This document shows positions 27,170 to 35,455 of a DNA stretch of 64,000 nt, one piece after another. The notes beneath the pieces are model-generated. The model did no database searches, was not told where the DNA came from, and saw only the letters and a program-made list of their open reading frames with translations. The DNA is taken from NCBI GenBank assembly GCA_964230215.1, contig CAXRGQ010000008.1:124001-188000 (forward strand), in the 5' to 3' direction. The stretch comes from JAUILH01 sp964230215 (GTDB lineage: Bacteria > Bacteroidota > Bacteroidia > Flavobacteriales_D > JAUILH01). Numbering within the stretch: the stretch's first letter is position 1; every line of letters begins with the position of its first letter. A program made the translations under genes and the position numbers.

Positions 27170-29326
27170 CTAATTTCTATTGTCAGAAATATTATAGAAT
27201 GATTTAAGCGCATGATATAGTCCCGTGTTATCAGTTGGGCGAGTTAACGAGCTCATATAGCTTACATATGTCTTTCTTAATAGATCTCTTGTACTTGCGT
27301 AATCAACTGCTGCTCCAGCTTGATCTGACAGCACTTCTACCATGTAAACACCTTCTTTACCTACAATTGTTTCAGGAATCATTTGTCCAGCCTTATAGTT
27401 ACCAAACACAGCTCCTACAGCATACAATTCTTTTTTGTCTGACGGTGTGTTGTCCAGACGTACTGCACCTATGCTTCTATCGCTAAAACGCATGTCTTTA
27501 TTTGCAATGGTCGTTCCCCATGCTTGAGCAACACCATCTAAACTAGACGCGCCTTTAGCTTGACTTGCTAAGAAATCGGCTTTGTTTTGATTCATTAAAT
27601 CCTCTTTCATTCTTTCCCATGCTGTTTCTTGATCCATTGGACCCTCTTCGTATGCATTCTTAATTCTAGCAATATACATGCGATCGCCAACCGTAAATGG
27701 TTTCGAGATATCGCCCGCATCACCGTGCTTAAAGAAGTCATACATTAAGGTAACGTCTTCAAATCCTCTAACAGCCATTTCTGTCTCTGCTACAAAAATT
27801 TCTTTTATGCTATAACCGTTGCTATCTGCAGCAGCTTTAAAGTCACCCTCAGCCATAACCATTTCGAAATCTCTAGCCTTGTTTTTGTACTCCTTTATAG
27901 TACCACTTAAAGGCATGATTTTCTTAGTTAGTAAAGATGCTGTATAGAATTTACTAGAGTCTGCGGTACTAGCGTTTAATACTTCTACAATATGAAGGCC
28001 ATAGTTGGTTGGAACTACTCCAACAGCTCCAATCTCTTGGAAGAATGAAAACTTAGAGAAGTTTGGAACCATTGTTTTGTATTCAAAATCTTCATACTTA
28101 CCACCGGTCATTTTACTGCCTGGATCTTCGCTATACTTCAGTACTAACTCATCAAACTTTGATGTATCAGCGGATACAACTTTGTAAAGTGAATCAGCTA
28201 GAGTGTAAAGTTCTTGCTGAGATCGTCCTTCGCTTTTTAGAAGAATGTGTCTAACAGTTCTTTTATGGTTAACACGAATCTTCAATAGGTTCAATGCGCC
28301 ATTTGTCTCATACGGTCCAAACACAAGTGTAGTATCGTTGCTCAAATTCGCAATTTGATCGTAGTATTCCTGTCCGTAGCTATTTACTATTTGAGATGAA
28401 TCAACTTGTTTCACTACTGGTGCAAACGGAGATAGGTTATCGCCTTTTTGCTGTGCAACAAATGCAGAGTCATTAACTGCTTTCGCAAAGTTATCTTTAA
28501 GAATGCGCTCTAGTTTGTTTTCTACAACCTCTCTATCTTTTGCACTCGGCACCATTGGAATTTCAACTAATTCGATTGTTTTTCCAGCATCCTGAAGATA
28601 CATAGGGTCATTCTTGTGCTCTTTATAATAAGCTTTGATTTCTTCATCCGATGGAATATAATCTCCATTCGGTATCTCACTGAACTTCTTGTAAGCGTAC
28701 TTAATCTTTCTGATGTCGTTTTTGGCTTTGTGATCTTTCTCTGCCTCCAATGACGTTGCGTAGAATCCAGTTCTTAATAAAGCTTTATACTTATCTGCGA
28801 TTCTTAATGATTTAACTTCATATTGTCTTTGCGGATTGTCAAATCTCGATTTTCCGTAATCAGCCCATGTTTGGATAGCTTCACCCTCTTGAACAGGATC
28901 CCATTTAACAATTCTAGACATATATGAAGCAACAGTTTGCTCATCACCAGAATAGAATAGTGATTCTAATTCGTCATCTCTCACATCTATGTTAAGTAGA
29001 TCTGATTCATTCATGATCATCATCATTTCAGAAAACTGAATCCACCCATATAACTCAGCTGCTCTAACGTCTGCCGAGCTCAGCTTTTTATCGTTATTTG
29101 GCTTTTCCTCAAGTAGACTGTTTTTAGTGAAATCAACAAGGCTTGCTAACAATCCATATTGCTCTTCAGAGGCCATTTCATCTTCAATCATAATGGATTG
29201 TGATTCATCTACACCACCGCCAAACTGCTTGCTAATCAAATCACCAAGGATGAATGCCAATAATGCCAAACCTATGATTACCATAATCAAGGTTGGTCTT
29301 TTTCTAATCTCTCCAATAATTGCCAT
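27170..29326 (-). CDS. membrane-anchored peptidylprolyl isomerase, PpiD/SurA type
   Basis: This 718-residue periplasmic folding factor is anchored by one N-terminal helix (about 12-31, TLIMVIIGLALLAFILGDLI). A SurA_N/PpiD_N-like helical chaperone region follows. A parvulin (rotamase) domain at about 355-450 starts with RTVRHILLKSEG and contains LKYSEDPGSKMTGGKYEDF and VPTNYGLHIVEV. A second, degenerate domain makes up the C-terminal part. It probably assists folding of exported and outer-membrane proteins. It is last in the coaX-to-PPIase minus-strand operon, 56 bp after the CNNM gene. Confidence 0.87.
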   Translation of the reverse strand: MAIIGEIRKRPTLIMVIIGLALLAFILGDLISKQFGGGVDESQSIMIEDEMASEEQYGLLASLVDFTKNSLLEEKPNNDKKLSSADVRAAELYGWIQFSEMMMIMNESDLLNIDVRDDELESLFYSGDEQTVASYMSRIVKWDPVQEGEAIQTWADYGKSRFDNPQRQYEVKSLRIADKYKALLRTGFYATSLEAEKDHKAKNDIRKIKYAYKKFSEIPNGDYIPSDEEIKAYYKEHKNDPMYLQDAGKTIELVEIPMVPSAKDREVVENKLERILKDNFAKAVNDSAFVAQQKGDNLSPFAPVVKQVDSSQIVNSYGQEYYDQIANLSNDTTLVFGPYETNGALNLLKIRVNHKRTVRHILLKSEGRSQQELYTLADSLYKVVSADTSKFDELVLKYSEDPGSKMTGGKYEDFEYKTMVPNFSKFSFFQEIGAVGVVPTNYGLHIVEVLNASTADSSKFYTASLLTKKIMPLSGTIKEYKNKARDFEMVMAEGDFKAAADSNGYSIKEIFVAETEMAVRGFEDVTLMYDFFKHGDAGDISKPFTVGDRMYIARIKNAYEEGPMDQETAWERMKEDLMNQNKADFLASQAKGASSLDGVAQAWGTTIANKDMRFSDRSIGAVRLDNTPSDKKELYAVGAVFGNYKAGQMIPETIVGKEGVYMVEVLSDQAGAAVDYASTRDLLRKTYVSYMSSLTRPTDNTGLYHALKSFYNISDNRN

Positions 29327-29382
29327 CTAGTTCTTTATTTTAGAAGTCTGCGAATATACGATTGTTAATCGACTTTTAAAAG

Positions 29383-30654
29383 CTATTTACTGTCTTTTAA
29401 GCTTAATTTTACGGTTTCAATTTTAGTGCTTGATGCGTCCAAAATCTTAATCGTAAAATCCTCAATACTAAATTGTTCACCTTTATCCGGAATCGTTTCG
29501 GTATGATGCAAAATCAACCCAGCTATTGTTTCGTATTCCTCTTCATCGGGAATTTGCAGGTCATATTTCTCGTTGATATAGTGAATTTCGTGTCGAGCAC
29601 TTAAAATAAAGGTGTCTTCATCCACCTTGTCTTCAATCAAAACTTCCGAGTCGTGTTCGTCTTCAATCTCACCAAAAATCTCTTCCATAACATCCTCAAT
29701 GGTAACTATTCCTGAAGTTCCTCCATACTCGTCTACCACAACGGCAATACTTCTTTTCTGCTTGGTGAGTTCTTCCAGCACTAATTGAGCTGGTTTACTC
29801 TCTGGTACAAGTCCTACTGGGAGCAATACAGATTTAATGTGCTCTGGTTTTTTAAACATTTCGAATGCATGCACATAACCAATAATGTTGTCAATACTAT
29901 CGCGATAGATGAGTATTTTAGAGAGACCAGTTTCAACAAACTCCGCTTTTAACTCCTCAATTTCATCATTTATATCAAACGCAATTATCTCCGTTCGCGG
30001 AACCATACAGTCACGAGCCTTGACATCTTTAAAGCTCAATGCGTTTTTGAAAATGTGAATTTCATGGTCTAAATCTTCCTTGTCTTGCGCACGTGCCGTT
30101 GAGTCTTTCACATAGTCGTCCAGATCAATTCTACCAAATACAGGTTTATCATCGCCAACCTCAATCTTAAATACTAGTTTTAAAATATACTCAGACATTC
30201 CAATTGTGAGAATCATCGGAATCCATAATAAGTAGTAGACAATTATTAATGGAATGGCAAAAAGGCTCAGGGTTTTATTAGGGTTAATGCGGAATATTGT
30301 TTTTGGCAGAAATTCGGCAAAGCCCAGAACAATAAGGGTTGATAATACTGTTTGAATAAAGAGTACAAGCCCTTCGTTGCTTGTTATATGCTCAGCAATT
30401 GGAGGTTCTAACACTTGTGCCATGCCTATACCAAAAATAACAAGTGCAATGTTGTTACCTAGCAGCATAGTTCCAATAAAACGAGATGGACGATTGTTAA
30501 AGAAAGCTATGATTCTTGCCGGAGCACCTCCGCTTTTTCCGTCTAATTCAATGGCCAGTTTGTTGGACGTAATGTACGCGATTTCCATGCCCGAGAAAAA
30601 GGCCGAACAAATCAGAGAAATGAGTATTATAATGTATGAACTGGATGGGTCCAT
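29383..30654 (-). CDS. CNNM/CBS-domain membrane protein (HlyC/CorC family, GldE-like)
   Basis: The 423-residue inner-membrane protein has an N-terminal CNNM (DUF21) domain with three or four helices (about 1-185; CSAFFSGMEIAYITSNKL). A pair of CBS domains follows (about 200-330; VMEEIFGEIEDEHD at the end), then a C-terminal CorC_HlyC domain (about 340-420). Members act in Mg2+/Co2+ efflux or, as GldE in Flavobacterium, in gliding. Sequence alone does not separate these roles. The hemolysin label often given to this family is misleading. It sits in an envelope operon between a small membrane protein and the PPIase. Confidence 0.85.
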   Translation of the reverse strand: MDPSSSYIIILISLICSAFFSGMEIAYITSNKLAIELDGKSGGAPARIIAFFNNRPSRFIGTMLLGNNIALVIFGIGMAQVLEPPIAEHITSNEGLVLFIQTVLSTLIVLGFAEFLPKTIFRINPNKTLSLFAIPLIIVYYLLWIPMILTIGMSEYILKLVFKIEVGDDKPVFGRIDLDDYVKDSTARAQDKEDLDHEIHIFKNALSFKDVKARDCMVPRTEIIAFDINDEIEELKAEFVETGLSKILIYRDSIDNIIGYVHAFEMFKKPEHIKSVLLPVGLVPESKPAQLVLEELTKQKRSIAVVVDEYGGTSGIVTIEDVMEEIFGEIEDEHDSEVLIEDKVDEDTFILSARHEIHYINEKYDLQIPDEEEYETIAGLILHHTETIPDKGEQFSIEDFTIKILDASSTKIETVKLSLKDSK

Positions 30655-30700
30655 TGCTTAGATGAAGATAGCGATTTATTTAACGTAAAAACAAATGCGG

Positions 30701-30976
30701 TTAGGCATTTTTCTTGTTTTTGCGTTCTTCTTTTCTCTTTCTTTTTTCGAGTTCACGCTGGATTATTTTATCACCATGCTCGTCCATGAATTTTTCCATT
30801 CGCTTGCGCATGAATCGTTTGAGAAAAAAACCGCCAAAGGCAATACCCGCTGCAATATACATGATTGTAGTGTATTCGCCTCCGCCAAAACTAACGTGCA
30901 AATAAACACCATAGGACACTGCTGCAATTGCAATTAGCAGCCAAACCTTCTCCATTATTTTATTATATGTATCCAT
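30701..30976 (-). CDS. small two-helix membrane protein downstream of lptC
   Basis: The 91-residue protein starts MDTYNKIMEKVWLLIAIAAV at 30976, 1 bp after the lptC stop. Two hydrophobic helices (about 11-27 and 38-50) flank a short loop (HVSFGGGEYTT). The C-terminal 40 residues are strongly charged (KRFMRKRMEKFMDEHGD, then KRKRKEERKNKKNA), probably a cytoplasmic helix. No family name is certain. Small proteins of this layout recur between lptC and the CNNM gene in Flavobacteriales. Confidence 0.75.
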   Translation of the reverse strand: MDTYNKIMEKVWLLIAIAAVSYGVYLHVSFGGGEYTTIMYIAAGIAFGGFFLKRFMRKRMEKFMDEHGDKIIQRELEKRKRKEERKNKKNA

Positions 30977-30977
30977 A

Positions 30978-31604
30978 TTAATCTGCCATTTGTAGCGAAT
31001 CTTTATTAAACTCAATAATGTTTGAGTAACCAGTAAACATGTACCAGGATAGTTTTTCGTCAGTAATTACACCATCTTTTGCTTCATGCATATCTCGGCC
31101 GTCAAATATACGAACCAATTCTCTGGTTTGCACAGAACTGTCTCCTTTTGATTGATCCCAGAGTAAGTAGTCGGTATAAAGTGTTTGATCATCCACGTAA
31201 TTTTTTAGTACGACATTATCAAATACTTCAAACTTTTTATTGGCATCTAAATAAACACCCCTGTCTGCAATTAGTCTTGCCTCCACTTGGTTGAGTGAAT
31301 CATAGTGAATTACTTCCAGCCCTTCTGGAAATCTGGTTTGGGGAGGATATTGAGAGCGAACGATTTTTTTCGCCTTTAAAACGGCAATGGCATCACCACG
31401 TTCGTACATAGTCATAGTAACGGAGTCCATCTTTTCGCCAGACTTGTGATTGATATTGCTCACTTGCTCAATCTCATCTTTAGAGTTTCCGCAAGAAAAA
31501 AGAATTCCGGTTGCGACTAGCGCAACCGGAATACCTAAATATTTATATACTGTAAGTTTCAAATAAACTATCGTTTTCTCACTGTAGTTGTCATTCCCCA
31601 ACAT
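30978..31604 (-). CDS. lptC: LPS export periplasmic protein LptC
   Basis: LptC receives LPS from the LptB2FG extractor and passes it to LptA. The 208-residue protein has an N-terminal hydrophobic segment ending GILFSC, so it may be a lipoprotein with Cys38. The LptC/OstA-like beta-jellyroll follows, with ARLIADRGVYLDANKKFEVFDNV, TDYLLWDQ and GVITDEKLSWYMFTG. The ATG at 31604 lies inside the end of the upstream TPR gene (37-bp overlap); a later TTG would start at the hydrophobic segment. lptB is encoded 30 kb away. Confidence 0.87.
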   Translation of the reverse strand: MLGNDNYSEKTIVYLKLTVYKYLGIPVALVATGILFSCGNSKDEIEQVSNINHKSGEKMDSVTMTMYERGDAIAVLKAKKIVRSQYPPQTRFPEGLEVIHYDSLNQVEARLIADRGVYLDANKKFEVFDNVVLKNYVDDQTLYTDYLLWDQSKGDSSVQTRELVRIFDGRDMHEAKDGVITDEKLSWYMFTGYSNIIEFNKDSLQMAD

Positions 31605-32884
31605 GATACACTGAACGTTGATCCTTCAGAAATACCTGCATCAAATAACTCCTCTTGTGTTGGGTATTGATTCTTGTAATAATCAGCACCTTTACCAGCT
31701 TTTTCCATGTAGTCAGATCCTAACCAGTAAATAGACTTACGCTCTAAACCAGTGCTACCACATGTTTTGTTGCTTATGTAGTAATATGCGTAGTACATGT
31801 ATCCTTCATTGTTTCCGCATGCTACCATTTTCTCACCATAAGCTTTAGCTTGAGCCACGTTACCCATAGCGTTGTAAATTTGAGCTGCAGCCTTGTAGTA
31901 CTTGCACGTTGATTCGCATCCACCGCACATATCAATTGCGTCCTTAATGTAAGATAGTGCTTCAGAGTTTTTCTTCTCTCTCATTTTAGTGATAGCAATA
32001 TTGTATGCCGCCTCATGCGTCTTGTTGCACTCATAATATCTCATTGATAATTTTTTGAATACTTCCGAATCCGTACATCCTTTACTGTCTAACAGATTGA
32101 TGTATTTCTCAAGCATTGGTGTAGCTGCTTCACAATCTTCAGGAATGCTCGCTAGCTTAGATTCTACCATCGGAACTAATTGTTCACACCCTAAACAGTA
32201 TTCAGCGTATCCATCCATTTCAGCTTGGATTGGATCCAATACCTCAGCGTCTGCACCATTTGCTTTCTGTGTTGCAATTCTATCTGACAAGTCAAAGTAT
32301 ATAGTTATTAACCAATCACAGTCTTTGCCTTCTAGTTGTTTTCTAAACAGAGCGTACGCCATTCTAAAATAACCTTGAATAGCGTAAGAGCTGGCTTGGT
32401 CACCGCCTAGTTCAACACTTTTCTTAAGCAAATCATAAGCTTTCTGGCTTTTGGCATTATAGTCATATCTCATGATGTCAACACCATATCGCATCATTAA
32501 ATCTGCGTCTTCGCCAAAGAAATCTAAACTCCAATCGTAGGTTTGATATAGTGAATCAATAAGCACTCTTTTATGAGTTTCATCTGTTTCGCCAGTGATA
32601 AGCTGACCAAACATATAGATGCCAATAGCAAGATTATCTTTATCGATACATGGACAAGATTTAAGATCTTCTCCACATTCTTTCAGCATTTTATGCCAAA
32701 ATGGATAGGCTCCAGTGTAATCATCTTGATTCACTCTAATCGCCCAGTTGTTATAAGCTTTTTTGCAAGGGTGGTCATCAACTGTTGTAGCCATAGATAC
32801 AGTTGGGACTAGCATAAACAACCCTAGAATTAACCCAAACATTTTACTCATTTCTGCTCGTTTCATTTTCGTAATTTTAATCAT
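31568..32884 (-). CDS. cysteine-rich exported TPR-type protein
   Basis: The 438-residue exported protein has a signal peptide (MSKMFGLILGLFMLVPTVSMA) after a few extra residues; ATGs at 32884, 32866 and 32851 are all possible starts. The body is helical with TPR-like repeats (for example YYKAAAQIYNAMGNVAQAKA and YGEKMVACGNNEGYMYYA). It carries about 16 cysteines, many in close pairs: SCPC, EYCLGC, MCGGCESTC. This implies disulfides or metal binding in the periplasm. Homologues next to lptC occur in related genomes, without known function. It overlaps the upstream OMP gene by 8 bp. Confidence 0.72.
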   Translation of the reverse strand: MIKITKMKRAEMSKMFGLILGLFMLVPTVSMATTVDDHPCKKAYNNWAIRVNQDDYTGAYPFWHKMLKECGEDLKSCPCIDKDNLAIGIYMFGQLITGETDETHKRVLIDSLYQTYDWSLDFFGEDADLMMRYGVDIMRYDYNAKSQKAYDLLKKSVELGGDQASSYAIQGYFRMAYALFRKQLEGKDCDWLITIYFDLSDRIATQKANGADAEVLDPIQAEMDGYAEYCLGCEQLVPMVESKLASIPEDCEAATPMLEKYINLLDSKGCTDSEVFKKLSMRYYECNKTHEAAYNIAITKMREKKNSEALSYIKDAIDMCGGCESTCKYYKAAAQIYNAMGNVAQAKAYGEKMVACGNNEGYMYYAYYYISNKTCGSTGLERKSIYWLGSDYMEKAGKGADYYKNQYPTQEELFDAGISEGSTFSVSCWGMTTTVRKR

Positions 32885-34160
32885 ATTTTCTTTTCATAAA
32901 CCATCTGCTATATGATCCAGGTGACAAAGAAAGTCCAATTTGGAACTCAAAATAATCTTCTTGTATTAAATTATTCTCAATTGTTCCTCTTCTTCCTAAT
33001 CTTGCTCCAATATTAATTGAGGAGGTCGATCCTGTACTTAGCACTGGTAATCCAAGACCAAAACTTATGCCATAATTTGTTATAGAAGTGTTATCAATGC
33101 TTAAGAATGATTTATCTGTATTAAATCCCGCGCGATATGTAATAAGTTTGTAGTAAGGTGTTTTGTCGCCAAACTTCACAATTTGAGGTTGATAGCTTAA
33201 TCCAACCGCGTAGGCAGTGCTGTTGTTCAGGTTATCATTAATAGTGTCACCGTCAAAAACTTCTTGATAGTTTTCCCACTCAGTTCGGCTACCTTGTGCC
33301 ATTATTTGTAGTCTACCATATTCTGCTCCTGGACTTGTCTTGATGTCTAGACCTGCGCCATAGGTGAATTGTTTAGGTAAGGTGATGGACCCATCTACAC
33401 TTTCAGAATACTCAATTGTATCTACAACACTCTCAAGGTCAAAATTATTGTAGTAATAACTCTCAACTACCTCATCTTTGGTCGCATTAATGTTATTGTT
33501 AAAGCCAAATGTGCCCCCCAGTAGCAGATGCATATTTTTATTGATTTCGCTTCTTAGGTGAAAACCTGCATCTAGATTTAATCCAACTACTCTGGAATCC
33601 GCAGTCACCTTCGAATTTAGAATCACTGGAAATGAAGTGTCATCAAAATCTATTCGCCTAACTTTACTTAGCGTCCCAAATAACAAGGATGAATTTAATC
33701 CGACAGAGAATATATTCTTTTTACTATTCAATACTCTAAACGCCAATCCACCGTAAAGCGAATTAATACCACCATTACCTTCATAGATGTAGTTTACCGC
33801 CGTTCCGTCGGATAAATTTGTACTTTCTACAACTTTATATCCTTGAGCAGAAAATGGCCTTAAACCAAAGCTAGCACCCCATCGTTTACTTATTGGAATA
33901 CCCATTACTATGTGTCTTAGAGAGAAAGTACGGGCATAATCCTCTCCCCCGTTTGATGTGAAGTGAGTGTTTCTTCCGCCTAAGGCAACATTATAGATGG
34001 GTCTATTCTTCGATATCAAGGCATAACTCGCAGGATTGCCAAAGTTGACTATAGATGTGTCGGCTGAAACTGAATGAATGCCTCCATAGCTCCATATAGA
34101 TACAGTGCTTCCAAATTGAAGCTCACCGAGTCCAAACCTAGAGTATGGAGAGTCAACCAA
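32877..34160 (-). CDS. outer-membrane barrel protein (FadL/PorV-like), N-terminus extends upstream
   Basis: This is a probable outer-membrane beta-barrel. The mature part starts at about LVDSPYSRFGLGELQFG and has PorV/OMPP1-like features: NFGNPASYALISKNRPIYNVALGG, GGLAFRVLNSKKNIFSVGLN, KQFTYGAGLDIKTSPG. It ends in a basic Trp-rich tail. The coordinates use TTG at 34160, but that codon lies after a perfect signal peptide that remains in frame for 33 codons upstream, back to about 34259 (KRIKSDFIISTRLGLLSLLI, then TLTAFQTAHTQ). That stretch overlaps coaX and has no ATG, GTG or TTG. An ATT at 34259-34257 is a candidate start. The protein is probably about 460 residues. Confidence 0.72.
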   Translation of the reverse strand: MVDSPYSRFGLGELQFGSTVSIWSYGGIHSVSADTSIVNFGNPASYALISKNRPIYNVALGGRNTHFTSNGGEDYARTFSLRHIVMGIPISKRWGASFGLRPFSAQGYKVVESTNLSDGTAVNYIYEGNGGINSLYGGLAFRVLNSKKNIFSVGLNSSLLFGTLSKVRRIDFDDTSFPVILNSKVTADSRVVGLNLDAGFHLRSEINKNMHLLLGGTFGFNNNINATKDEVVESYYYNNFDLESVVDTIEYSESVDGSITLPKQFTYGAGLDIKTSPGAEYGRLQIMAQGSRTEWENYQEVFDGDTINDNLNNSTAYAVGLSYQPQIVKFGDKTPYYKLITYRAGFNTDKSFLSIDNTSITNYGISFGLGLPVLSTGSTSSINIGARLGRRGTIENNLIQEDYFEFQIGLSLSPGSYSRWFMKRKYD

Positions 34161-34216
34161 TTGCTGTGTATGCGCAGTTTGAAAGGCGGTTAATGTTATC
34201 AGTAATGATAACAGGC

Positions 34217-34933
34217 CTAGTCTCGTTGATATGATAAAATCTGATTTAATCCTCTTAATGTTAAAAAAGTGTCTGCAAAGATGCTACTTTTTAGGGCATC
34301 CGCAAAAAAAATGAAGTCACCTCCTGTTCCGATTACATGTAAATCGTCAAATTTATTAGAATATTGTTCAATCAAGCCATTTATTTCTGCCATAATTCCA
34401 TTTACTACACCTGAGTTAAGTGATCCAAATGTTGATGTCCCAATAATGTCTTGTGCAATATTTGGAGTTATTAATGGAAGTTTACCCGTCATCTGATGCA
34501 AAGCTTTACATCTCATGGAAAGACCTGGAGAAATACTTCCTCCAAGATAAGTTCCGCTTTCGTCCACCATATCGAGCTTAATACATGTTCCCATATCAAG
34601 AACTAAAGTGTTCTTATGGGGATGTAAACTATTTGCGGCAACGGCGTTTGCCAATCTATCAAGTCCCAGAGTGTCAGGAGTATCATAATCTATTTTTATA
34701 CTTAGCTTACTCTTAATGGAAAGGGTATGGGCCTGAATTATATATTTCTTGTCAAGAAAACCTATGTCTTCACGAACTGAGCTAATTATAGAATTGCTAG
34801 CCTGATTAAATAGCGCGCCCCAGTCAAAAGTTAACTCATTTTCTTTACTTACACTGCCATGGTCCATCAATTTATCGCCCTGAAAAATGGCCCATTTGGT
34901 GCGAGTATTACCTATGTCAAGTACTAGATTCAT
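34217..34933 (-). CDS. coaX: type III pantothenate kinase
   Basis: CoaX catalyses the first step of coenzyme A synthesis, phosphorylating pantothenate, and needs a monovalent cation. The 238-residue protein has the ASKHA-type motifs LVLDIGNTRTKWAIF (3-17), DTPDTLGLDRLANAVAAN, LVLDMGTCIKLDMVD and GGSISPGLSMRCKALHQMTG. The length is slightly short but within the family. It heads the minus-strand operon that continues through the OMP, TPR protein and LptC. The downstream OMP reading frame overlaps its 3' end. Confidence 0.93.
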   Translation of the reverse strand: MNLVLDIGNTRTKWAIFQGDKLMDHGSVSKENELTFDWGALFNQASNSIISSVREDIGFLDKKYIIQAHTLSIKSKLSIKIDYDTPDTLGLDRLANAVAANSLHPHKNTLVLDMGTCIKLDMVDESGTYLGGSISPGLSMRCKALHQMTGKLPLITPNIAQDIIGTSTFGSLNSGVVNGIMAEINGLIEQYSNKFDDLHVIGTGGDFIFFADALKSSIFADTFLTLRGLNQILSYQRD

Positions 34934-34976
34934 AGAAAGTGGTAAAAATAACGCGAAAAAAAAGACTAAAAATTTA

Positions 34977-35002
34977 TTGTGTCAAAAATATTTATAAATT
35001 TG
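34977..35002 (+). promoter_or_regulatory. candidate promoter of tRNA-Phe
   Basis: TTG (34977-34979) and TAAATTTG (34995-35002) are separated by 15 bp, somewhat short for the Bacteroidota -33/-7 pair. The mature tRNA begins 15 nt after the -7 box. Confidence 0.45.
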
Positions 35003-35016
35003 CCGTCCCGAACGAT

Positions 35017-35089
35017 GGTGCGGTAGCTCAGTTGGTAGAGCAATGGACTGAAAATCCATGTGTCGGCGGTTCGATCCCGCCCCACACCA
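35017..35089 (+). tRNA. tRNA-Phe (anticodon GAA)
   Basis: The 73-nt cloverleaf has acceptor GGTGCGG/CCACACC with one C-A mismatch, D-arm GCTC...GAGC, and anticodon stem ATGGA/TCCAT with loop CTGAAAA (anticodon GAA at 35050-35052). The variable loop is GTGTC, the T-arm is GGCGG-TTCGATC-CCGCC, and the discriminator is A. CCA is not encoded. Everything from the T-loop onward is repeated 386 bp downstream after a GIY-YIG nuclease gene. Confidence 0.95.
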
Positions 35090-35140
35090 CAAAAGGAAGA
35101 TAGAAAGGCTGCAGACTTGTGTTTGTGGCCTTTTTTGATT
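35070..35140 (+). repeat. 71-bp direct repeat, copy 1 (tRNA-Phe 3' end plus terminator)
   Basis: It runs from the T-loop of tRNA-Phe (20 nt within the tRNA) through its terminator to GATT at 35140, 2 bp before the GIY-YIG start codon. It is identical base for base to copy 2 at 35456-35526. The two copies flank the nuclease gene like attachment sites. Confidence 0.95.
35104..35136 (+). terminator. terminator after tRNA-Phe
   Basis: The stem AAAGGC...GCCTTT has a nested CAGAC/GTTTG stem and is followed by six T. It lies inside the 71-bp repeat, so an identical terminator occurs at 35490-35522 after the nuclease gene. Confidence 0.7.
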
Positions 35141-35142
35141 GT

Positions 35143-35391
35143 ATGAGTTACTATGTATACATATTGAAATCTGAAAAAGATGGTCGTTACTACAAAGGCA
35201 TAAGTAATGATGTTGAAAGACGTTTGGGTGAGCATAACCGTGGTGAAGAGAAATATACATCTCCGTATCGACCATGGAAACTTTTGTTGGTGATAGAAAA
35301 GGCGAATATGAAGGAAGCAGCAGACCTAGAACGGAAGCTAAAGAACTTAACTCGAGAACGTTTAGAGTCATTTATAACAAAGTATAGCTAG
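35143..35391 (+). CDS. GIY-YIG nuclease-domain protein
   Basis: The 82-residue single-domain protein belongs to the small YhbQ/UvrC-N-like GIY-YIG group. The paired motif reads YVYILKS...YYKGIS (residues 4-10 and 19-24), followed by the conserved DVERRLGEHNRG (catalytic-type Arg) and LERKLKNLTRERLESFI (catalytic-type Glu). I use the ATG at 35143, which gives MSYYVYILKS, not an earlier in-frame codon. The gene lies entirely between two perfect 71-bp copies of the tRNA-Phe 3' end. It is the only coding capacity of that unit, which suggests a homing-like or mini-mobile role (inference). Confidence 0.9.
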   Translation: MSYYVYILKSEKDGRYYKGISNDVERRLGEHNRGEEKYTSPYRPWKLLLVIEKANMKEAADLERKLKNLTRERLESFITKYS

Positions 35392-35455
35392 GTCGGCGTT
35401 ACTGACGCTGGCGGTCAGCATACTGACAATCGTCTTGAAAAGCGATTCGTCAGTA
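35392..35455 (+). other. hairpin array between the GIY-YIG gene and repeat copy 2
   Basis: GTCGGCG (35392-35398) repeats tRNA-Phe bases 35062-35068. TACTGAC occurs at 35400-35406 and 35421-35427, with inverted GTCAGTA at 35449-35455. Hairpin 1 is CTGAC-GCTGGCG-GTCAG (35402-35418). Hairpin 2 spans 35421-35455: a 12-bp stem TACTGACAATCG with one bulged C in its complement and loop TCTTGAAAAG. GGCGG at 35410-35414 can pair with CCGCC of repeat copy 2, as in a tRNA T-stem. No reading frame is supported here. Confidence 0.75.

Noticed and set aside
29383..30654. Hemolysin
   Set aside because: The family name is historical. The CNNM-CBS-CorC layout indicates a membrane transporter or regulator, not a toxin.
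34982..35371. Minus-strand reading frames across tRNA-Phe and the nuclease gene
   Set aside because: They are antisense to the tRNA and to a well-supported GIY-YIG gene, and show no domain or start signal.
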